Shown piece by piece: positions 28,852-35,364 of a stretch of 35,364 nucleotides of DNA. The first letter of the stretch is position 1. Each line of letters starts with the position of its first letter. Source of the DNA: Rhodothermales bacterium (GTDB taxonomy: Bacteria > Bacteroidota > Rhodothermia > Rhodothermales > Bin80); assembly GCA_012267425.1 (NCBI GenBank), contig JAAXGO010000075.1, forward strand, positions 1 through 35,364, in the 5' to 3' direction. The position numbers and the translations under genes are program-made. Below the pieces are notes generated by a model. That model searched no databases, was not told the origin of the DNA, and saw nothing but the letters and a program-made list of their open reading frames with translations.

Positions 28852-30062
28852 CGAGGAAACAAGTTACTGTCAGTCACGAATCCGTAGTCCGCCTTTGGCT
28901 CTGGCTGCAGGGCTTTTCCGAACCGCGTGGCACGACATCTCTCGCGCCTGATACGCTCGACGACCACCTCAAGAGAACGGGCGCACTTCAGCTCGACAGC
29001 GTCAACGTAGCCGAACGTGCCCATTACCTCACCCTGTGGAGCCGCTTCGGACCATTTGACAAAGAGCGGCTCAGCGACTGGGTCTATCGTGATCGTAGGG
29101 CTTACGAATACTGGGGCCATGAAGCATCCATTCTCCCCATCTCTCACCTAAAGCACGGACTGCGGCGGATGCGGCTTTTTCCGCCGGACAGGTGGCGCAA
29201 TTCTTCGTGGTGGGCGCGCTACGACGTGTCGACAGCATCGAAGCGTCGCGTGCTGCGGCGGCTGAGGCAGGAGGGACCGATGGAGAGTGCGGACTTCAAA
29301 AAGCGGCCGGAGGACGAGAAGAGGGCGAAGGCATGGGGAATGGCCTATCCAAAGGAAGACAAGAGGGCCCTACAGCTGCTATGGCATGCAGGTAAAGTTG
29401 CCGTAAGCCGTCGGCGCCATTTTCGGCGAGTGTACGATCTGGCCGAGCGGGTGTATCCCAAGGTTCAACCGGTAAGTAGAACTGCCTATGAGGACGGCTG
29501 GCTCCTAGCGGGTCTCTCAGGCTGCGGCGTCGCAAGCGAAAAGCACCTGACGAACTACTGGACAGCGCCGAATCCGAAGGCGGCCGATCGGAGGAGGATC
29601 ATCGGGCGAAACCTAACGGCACGCAGGATCGCGGAGGTTCGCGTAGCGGGTTTTGAAGATCCGTACTATGTGCTCCCGGAGCATCTGGAAATACTTCAGA
29701 CAGCCCCTGCAGCGTGGGGTACCACCTTGGTCTGTCCGTTTGATTCACTGCTCTGGCAGCGGCGTCGAGTGGAGGATCTGTTAGGTTTCCGGTATCGGAT
29801 CGAGATCTACGTTCCTCCGCGGAAGCGGACCTATGGCTACTACGTACTGCCGATTCTCCACGACGGCCGACTGGTCGGTCGTCTGGATCCGAAGATGCAC
29901 AGGGCAGAAGGCGTACTTGAAATCAAGAACTACTTTCTGGAGGAAGGGTTTGAGCCTGACGCGACCTTCAGGCGTGGATTCAGAGATTCGCTGGAGAGCT
30001 TGGCTTCGTTCTTGGGTGCCTCCGAGTTGAAGGTGTGCGCGCCCTCAAGCCATGTCGTCTGA
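28848..30062 (+). CDS. YcaQ-type (AlkX) winged-helix DNA glycosylase-like protein
   Basis: 'TGALQLDSVNVAERAHYLTLWSRFGPFDKERLSDWVYRDRRAYEYWGHEASILPI' contains a QxD motif; 'LVCPFDSLLWQRRRVEDLLGFRYRIEIYVPPRKRTYGYYVLPILHDGRLVGRLDPKMHR' is a hallmark of the YcaQ/HTH_42 family. Confidence 0.9.
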   Translation: MTRKQVTVSHESVVRLWLWLQGFSEPRGTTSLAPDTLDDHLKRTGALQLDSVNVAERAHYLTLWSRFGPFDKERLSDWVYRDRRAYEYWGHEASILPISHLKHGLRRMRLFPPDRWRNSSWWARYDVSTASKRRVLRRLRQEGPMESADFKKRPEDEKRAKAWGMAYPKEDKRALQLLWHAGKVAVSRRRHFRRVYDLAERVYPKVQPVSRTAYEDGWLLAGLSGCGVASEKHLTNYWTAPNPKAADRRRIIGRNLTARRIAEVRVAGFEDPYYVLPEHLEILQTAPAAWGTTLVCPFDSLLWQRRRVEDLLGFRYRIEIYVPPRKRTYGYYVLPILHDGRLVGRLDPKMHRAEGVLEIKNYFLEEGFEPDATFRRGFRDSLESLASFLGASELKVCAPSSHVV

Positions 30063-30100
30063 CGCACCAATGCTGATGTTTTAATCTGACCGAGACTACC

Positions 30101-30691
30101 ATGAAGCGTTTGTATAAGACACTTGGCATCGTTGCCATTCTGATTGCCGGTCTTGCAATGGCATTCGTCTTCCTTGGACTCTTCGTAGATGAGGTCGAAT
30201 ACACGGCGTCGACGAGCGTGGAAGCGCCGGTGGCAGAGACCTGGGCAACGTTTATGGACGAAGACCGCACGAGTGAATGGCTTACCGGCTTCTTGCATGT
30301 GGAGCAAATCAGTGGAAGTCCTGGCGAGATTGGCGCCAGGTATCGGATGCATTTTGCCGACGACGTCATTGTCGAGGAGACCGTGACCGAGATTGTTCCC
30401 TTGGAACGGTACGGATTCGATTTGAAGACAGACTTCTTTACCGGTAGCACGACCGTTGAGTTTGTAGAGGTAGCCGGTGTCACCGAAATCGACCAGACCG
30501 TTTCGATTCGTGGCACATCATTCGTTTGGCGTGCCCTTCTGCCGGTTTTCAAGTCGATGATGGCTTCGCAGGCGACCGCAATGCTGGATTCCTTGGGCAT
30601 GTTGGTGGAGATGAATCCGACGGCGGTCGAGATCGCGGCTCCCGAATCCACGCAGCCAGTATTAGACGAGAATACTGCGCCGGAGAACTGA
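30101..30691 (+). CDS. Membrane-anchored SRPBCC-type protein
   Basis: N-terminal TM 'LGIVAILIAGLAMAFVFLGLF' followed by 'VEYTASTSVEAPVAETWATFMDEDRTSEWLTGFLHVEQISGSPGEIGARYRM'. Confidence 0.75.
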   Translation: MKRLYKTLGIVAILIAGLAMAFVFLGLFVDEVEYTASTSVEAPVAETWATFMDEDRTSEWLTGFLHVEQISGSPGEIGARYRMHFADDVIVEETVTEIVPLERYGFDLKTDFFTGSTTVEFVEVAGVTEIDQTVSIRGTSFVWRALLPVFKSMMASQATAMLDSLGMLVEMNPTAVEIAAPESTQPVLDENTAPEN

Positions 30692-31189
30692 CCGGTTCGG
30701 CTTAGGGGCGACGCTGCAAACGCTCTCATCGTTACTGTAATGTGCGAGTAGAGCTGTGGACCACGTCAATCAAATTCAGCGTTGAGACCGCAGGCCTGTT
30801 GTCTTGGCGTGCTCGAATTCCAAGGGTAGTTGATCGCGCTTGAGGAGAACTGGTGTCGCGCGGTTCTGCGATTGTTTCGCGAGCCGGTGTGTACGTCGGG
30901 TTTGATGCAAGGAGCAACTGAGAATTCAGCTACCGAAATCTTCTGCCTGATTCCGCAAGACACTTGGCTACGTTTCGGCATGCAGAGTTGGGGGACGTGA
31001 AGCTGCGCGGCTCCACAATGGTATCGATTGTACATTTAGCGTTCACTCACGACTGGAATCGCCGCGCCGACGGTGTGGAGTCGCAATGCGATGCCTGCCG
31101 GCCATCGCTACGTGGACCTACGACCAGAGCCCTGATAATCCAGGAGGGCGAGTGTCGCCAGAGCCGGAACTGCACTGCTCATCCTATAA

Positions 31190-32476
31190 ATGACCGAGTC
31201 CCCCAATCCCCAAGCCGTCCGCTTGGATTACGGAAAGGATGGCCTGCACCTCGATCTGGAGGGATTGAACGCAACCGTCCTGCGGCCACAATACGTTAAA
31301 GGGGTGCCAGACGAAAAAGCCGCGTTCGTGAAGGCACTCCGGCATCCGATCGGTGCCGAGCCGCTGCGCGAAATCATTGCCGCGGACGAGACGGTTGCCA
31401 TCGCCATTCCTGACATCACTCGCGCCCTACCGAGTGATCGGCTTCTTCCGTGGCTGCTGGAGGAACTCGGGCATGTACAGTCGGAGAACGTGACCATCGT
31501 AGTCGGCACTGGCACGCACCGGGCGAACACGCGCGAAGAACTAGCCATGATGGTCGGGCAGGCAATAGTCGATCGCTACCGCATCATAAATCACGACGCA
31601 CGTGATTCCTCGACCATGCGCAGGGTCGGCAGATCCCAGTTCGGCTACGAAGTCCATATTAATTGCGACTATGTAGAGGCCGATCGGCGCATCCTGATGG
31701 GATTCATCGAGCCGCACTTCATGGCGGGGTTCTCGGGAGGCTACAAAGCCGTCTTTCCGGGGCTGGCTGACTTGGAAGCAATTCTAGAGTATCACGGGTA
31801 CGACAACATTGCCCATCCACTGAGTACGTGGGGTATTCTCGAGGGCAATCCGACACAAGCTCACGTGCGGGCCGGGGGATCTCTTGTTTCAGTGGATTTC
31901 CTCGTCAACGTGACGCTCAACAGTGAGCGTGCTATCACCTCTTTTTTTTGCGGCGATGTCATTGACGCCCACATGGCGGGATGCCGGTTCTCGAAGGAAA
32001 CGGCGATGGCAGGAGTTAACAGACGGTTCCCGGTCGTAGTGACGACCAACAGCGGATATCCGCTCGATCTCAATCTGTACCAAGCCGTTAAGGGAATGAC
32101 GGCTGCCCACGCAGTTACGAAGCCGGGAGGCTTGGTCATCGCCGCAGCCCAGTGCGCCAACGGCATTCCGGATCACGGAGCATTCAGGCGGCAACTCTGC
32201 CGATACGCCTCTCCTCGGGATGCACTTCGCGCGATCAGAACGCCGGGATTTGCCGAAATCGACCAGTGGCAGACCCAGAAGCTGAATCAGATTCTCCTTG
32301 AATGCAGGATCCAGCTGCTGAGCGAAATTAACCCTAACACCGTTCGCAGTGTCCACCTGGATCCGATTACTGACTTGCGCCGGGCGATAGATGACGAGCT
32401 GAGTCGTCTGGGCGACAAAGATGCTCCGGTGGCGGTGCTTCCAGAGGGACCATTGACGATACCGTACATCCGATAA
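31190..32476 (+). CDS. LarA-family (lactate racemase-like, DUF2088) protein
   Basis: 'IAIPDITRALPSDRLLPWLLEEL', 'VTIVVGTGTHRANTREEL', 'RILMGFIEPHFMAGFSGGYKAVFPGLA' carry the conserved LarA His/Lys regions. Confidence 0.88.
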   Translation: MTESPNPQAVRLDYGKDGLHLDLEGLNATVLRPQYVKGVPDEKAAFVKALRHPIGAEPLREIIAADETVAIAIPDITRALPSDRLLPWLLEELGHVQSENVTIVVGTGTHRANTREELAMMVGQAIVDRYRIINHDARDSSTMRRVGRSQFGYEVHINCDYVEADRRILMGFIEPHFMAGFSGGYKAVFPGLADLEAILEYHGYDNIAHPLSTWGILEGNPTQAHVRAGGSLVSVDFLVNVTLNSERAITSFFCGDVIDAHMAGCRFSKETAMAGVNRRFPVVVTTNSGYPLDLNLYQAVKGMTAAHAVTKPGGLVIAAAQCANGIPDHGAFRRQLCRYASPRDALRAIRTPGFAEIDQWQTQKLNQILLECRIQLLSEINPNTVRSVHLDPITDLRRAIDDELSRLGDKDAPVAVLPEGPLTIPYIR

Positions 32477-32623
32477 GAGCCGCGCGCTATCGGTGCCGCG
32501 TGGTTTTGTACATTTTCCCTCTAGAGCAGACGCACCGTGGTGCGAATCTGCCGTGCAGCACGTGACGATCCACTCTGCAGTTCTCGTCTGCGGTTTCAAT
32601 TGATGCCAGCGAGAAAACGCCCT

Positions 32624-34018
32624 ATGGAGAATTCTCACGGCCTGCCGTTTGCGGAGAAGATCTCCTACGGTCTCGGAGACCTGGCATCTTCCATGTTCTG
32701 GAAGCTGTTTTCCTTCTTCCTCCTCTTTTTCTATACGGACATCTTCGGGATTACTGCTGCGGCGGCCGGGACGATGCTCTTGGTAACCCGCTTCTGGGAC
32801 GCCGCCAACGATCCGATCATGGGGATGATCGGAGACAGGACGCGAAGCCGGTGGGGCAAATTCCGCCCTTATCTGCTGTTTGGCGCCGTGCCATTCGCAG
32901 TGGTGGGTGTTCTGACCTTCACGACTCCAGACTGGAGCGCGGGTGGCAGACTCGTGTACGCTTACGTGACATACACGTTGATGATGATGGTCTACACGGC
33001 TGTCAACGTGCCCTACGCATCGCTGATGGGAGTCATGAGCACCGATACGGAAGAGCGTACGAGTCTTGCATCGTGGCGCTTTGTTGGTGCGTTTTCTGGG
33101 GGGCTGTTGGTCACGGCGACGGCCAACCCACTGATCGAATTCTTCAACAGCCGCTTAGGCAATGAAGCAACGGCATTCCAACTCACGGTCGCTGTATATG
33201 CAGTGCTGGCCGCAGCGTTCTTCATGCTCACGTTTGCGGGCACCAGGGAGCGTTTGCGGCCTGCCGCGGTCCGCTCGCTGCGTCTTCGGGAAGACGTGGC
33301 AGATCTACTGAAAAACGGGCCGTGGTTTTTGATGCTCGGTGCCGGAATCTCAGTACTCATCTTCAATTCGATTCGGGATGCCTCTATTCTGTTCTATTTC
33401 AAGTACTACGTGGGCGATCAGACGGTACAGTTCGTCGGAGAGGTGGGCCAGGGCGCGCTCGCATCTGCGTTTATGAGCTCACTTCTGATTGCCAACATCA
33501 TGGGCGTTTTGGCGGCCAAGCCGGTTTCGAGTTCCATCGGCAAGAAGCGGACGTTTATCCTCTCAGGTGTCGTCACGACGATCCTGAGCGTTCTGTTCTA
33601 TTTTGTGCCACCCCATCAGATCTACCTGATGTTCTTCGTCAACGTATTGGTAGGCGTTTCCAGCGGAATCGTGCTTCCGCTCATGTGGGCCATGTACGCT
33701 GACGTATCGGATTATTCGGAATGGAAGACAGGGCGGCGTGCGACAGGGCTCATTTTTTCTTCTTCTTCGATGTCGCAAAAGATCGGATGGACTGTTGGTG
33801 GCGCCGTCGCCGCATGGCTCCTGGCCGCTTTTGGATTCGTGGCAAACATGGTGCAGGGTGACGGGTCACTTTTGGGCATCCGCCTCATGATCAGTGTCAT
33901 TGCAGGGGCTGGCGCTCTCCTGTCGGTTGTCTTCATGGTCCGTTACCCGCTTTCAAAGGCGCGCATGCTGCAGATCACGTCTGAGTTGGAGGCAGTACGC
34001 CAGCTGGGCACAGCCTAA
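32624..34018 (+). CDS. GPH-family (glycoside-pentoside-hexuronide) cation symporter, MFS fold
   Basis: 'FAEKISYGLGDLASSMFWKLFSFFLLFFYTDIFGI...RFWDAANDPIMGMIGDRTRSRWGKFRPYLLFGAVPFAVVGVLTF' is the GPH/MelB signature; start 32603 or 32624. Confidence 0.92.
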   Translation: MENSHGLPFAEKISYGLGDLASSMFWKLFSFFLLFFYTDIFGITAAAAGTMLLVTRFWDAANDPIMGMIGDRTRSRWGKFRPYLLFGAVPFAVVGVLTFTTPDWSAGGRLVYAYVTYTLMMMVYTAVNVPYASLMGVMSTDTEERTSLASWRFVGAFSGGLLVTATANPLIEFFNSRLGNEATAFQLTVAVYAVLAAAFFMLTFAGTRERLRPAAVRSLRLREDVADLLKNGPWFLMLGAGISVLIFNSIRDASILFYFKYYVGDQTVQFVGEVGQGALASAFMSSLLIANIMGVLAAKPVSSSIGKKRTFILSGVVTTILSVLFYFVPPHQIYLMFFVNVLVGVSSGIVLPLMWAMYADVSDYSEWKTGRRATGLIFSSSSMSQKIGWTVGGAVAAWLLAAFGFVANMVQGDGSLLGIRLMISVIAGAGALLSVVFMVRYPLSKARMLQITSELEAVRQLGTA

Positions 34019-34098
34019 ACAAAGACTGGCAGTTCAGGGATTTCGTCGAATAGTGGTGCCTGCGAAGGGCGGGAGATGTCCGCATACTCCGTACACTG

Positions 34099-34123
34099 TC
34101 ACAGATTTACATCGTATCTGTGA
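34099..34123. repeat. Perfect 8-bp inverted repeat TCACAGAT-N9-ATCTGTGA
   Basis: Read directly from sequence: TCACAGAT (34099-34106), spacer ttacatcgt, ATCTGTGA (34116-34123). Confidence 0.8.
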
Positions 34124-34129
34124 TCGTTG

Positions 34130-34510
34130 GAGCTACGGGATTGTGTGTCCCGGTTCCCTCCGAATGACTCCCTCCGATTGGGATCTCAGGCGCGGACCCT
34201 CGGGCAGATGCTCCGTCAGTCCGCGGTTGTGGGCTGCCAAGATGACCGCAGTCCGGCTCGGCTCGTCCCGGAGATCGCGATACGGAGCAAGGACGGGGTC
34301 GATCATCGCTTGGCGGTCGGCATTCGGTTCTGGTAGTTTTCCTCGCACGAACCTCTGCAGCGAGTGGTTCCCAACATCGACATTGCACGCGAGCTCGATC
34401 CATGGTAAAGAAAGCCAGTTGGAGTATTGCTCGTTCCTGCTCTTCGCGATCTCGGAAAGGCAGGAATCCCTAACACTCCCGGAATCCGGGCGCTTGAAAC
34501 CTCGTTCTAA
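34130..34510 (-). pseudogene. Possible remnant of a small HTH-type protein
   Basis: Open minus frame 'EIAKSRNEQYSNWLSLPWIELACNVDVGNHSLQRFVRGKLPEPNADRQAMIDPVLAPYRDLRDEPSRTAVILAAHNRGLTEHLPEG*' has HTH-like character but only an internal GTG start. Confidence 0.3.
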
Positions 34511-34547
34511 ATGATCGAACTTCGTAGTGGCTTTCGAGGCATTCGGC

Positions 34548-34570
34548 GGGGCGCGGACGGACAGCGCCCC
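34548..34570. repeat. GC-rich hairpin GGGGCGC-N9-GCGCCCC upstream of methyltransferase gene
   Basis: Perfect 7-bp arms at 34548-34554 and 34564-34570. Confidence 0.6.
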
Positions 34571-34633
34571 GTCCTACGATCACGCGGGACACAGGGCAGA
34601 TCCAGCCGGGTGCTCGGCACCCCAAGGGCGATC

Positions 34634-35364
34634 ATGGTGCGACGAAAAACTAATGCGGAGCGGAACATCGCCACGTACGAGCATCCCGACAAGGAGCGCG
34701 TGAACAATCCTCCCGTGGGTTTGGTCACGCCGGAAACCGACCGAGACGTGGCCGACAAGACCTATGCTCATGATCCGCATCTCGATCCTCATCTCTCGTG
34801 GTCCGGCAAGGCGGAGCAGACTTCGTTCGAGGTGCCTACGGTGTCGCTGCACGTCCACGAGCGGATCGACCCTCGGACGATCATCGAAGCGGTACGCAAG
34901 CCGAGAAGTATGGAGGCACAGTTGTCCTTGTTTGCTACTCCAGAGGAAAACCCGCCCCTACGACAAGCCATCGAGTTCTACCGTCACCGGCATAACTGGA
35001 CCAACCGGCTGATCGCGGGCGACAGCCTTCTCGTCATGAACAGCCTAATCGAGAAGGAGGGTCTCGTCGGGCAGGTCCAAATGGTCTACATGGACCCGCC
35101 CTATGGCATCCGGTACGGCTCCAACTTCCAGCCGTTCGTGAACAGGCGCGAAGTGACCGACGGCAAGGATGCCGACCTGACCGCCGAGCCCGAGCAGATT
35201 CGCGCGTTCCGGGACACCTGGGAACTCGGCATTCACTCGTACCTGTCCTACCTGCGGGACCGCTTGCTGCTGGCCCGCGAGCTTCTCCACGAGAGCGGAA
35301 GCTGTTTCGTTCAGATCGGCCACGAGAACGTCCATCGAGTCGGCGTGGTCATGGACGACATCTT
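34634..35364 (+). CDS. Site-specific (adenine-type, type III Mod-like) DNA methyltransferase, 5' part; runs off window
   Basis: ORF open to the window end (hence absent from the track): 'MVRRKTNAERNIATYEHPDKERVNNPPVGLVTPETDRD...NWTNRLIAGDSLLVMNSLIEKEGLVGQVQMVYMDPPYGIRYGSNFQPFVN...FRDTWELGIHSYLSYLRDRLLLARELLHESGSCFVQIGHENVH', with DPPY motif. Confidence 0.88.
   Translation, partial: MVRRKTNAERNIATYEHPDKERVNNPPVGLVTPETDRDVADKTYAHDPHLDPHLSWSGKAEQTSFEVPTVSLHVHERIDPRTIIEAVRKPRSMEAQLSLFATPEENPPLRQAIEFYRHRHNWTNRLIAGDSLLVMNSLIEKEGLVGQVQMVYMDPPYGIRYGSNFQPFVNRREVTDGKDADLTAEPEQIRAFRDTWELGIHSYLSYLRDRLLLARELLHESGSCFVQIGHENVHRVGVVMDDI

Noticed and set aside
30700-31189. Roughly 490-nt gap between the SRPBCC and LarA genes as a possible ncRNA
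   Set aside because: No conserved structure or terminator-like hairpin was recognised; only weak shadow ORFs.
33894-34514. 206-aa plus ORF overlapping the GPH transporter 3' end
   Set aside because: Starts out of frame inside the transporter and has no coherent domain; the opposite strand reads better as a remnant.
1-35364. tRNA/rRNA genes and CRISPR arrays
   Set aside because: No cloverleaf-like TΨC consensus, rRNA-like segments or regularly spaced repeats were recognised by eye; a tRNAscan/CRISPR search is needed to exclude them.

Overview
The window is about 35 kb of gene-dense, moderately GC-rich bacterial chromosome; the lineage cannot be assigned from sequence alone. About 24 intact or edge-truncated genes were recognised by reading the supplied translations. 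Left arm: an MscS-family channel overlapping by ATGA a 1050-aa P-loop ATPase-like protein; an exported six-bladed beta-propeller followed by a small Cys-rich lipoprotein; a graveyard of remnants (second beta-propeller, HU/IHF); and a copper-type module (Met-rich outer-membrane protein, CopA P-type ATPase) with two VOC genes. Middle: many small stress/detox-type families (SRPBCC, VOC, DinB, YCII, DUF1801, DUF1835, DUF2461) interleaved with DNA-repair-type genes (winged-helix AlkZ/YcaQ-like proteins, LexA, an Lhr-like helicase and a PA0069/SPL-like radical SAM protein). Right arm: a LarA-family protein, a GPH-type sugar symporter, and the 5' end of a DNA methyltransferase that runs off the window and may open a restriction/defence locus. 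Pseudogene traces include a decayed IS transposase and frameshifts in a VOC gene and an ankyrin gene. The best candidates for undescribed biology are the MscS-ATPase gene pair and the beta-propeller/Cys-rich lipoprotein pair. No tRNA, rRNA or CRISPR array was recognised.
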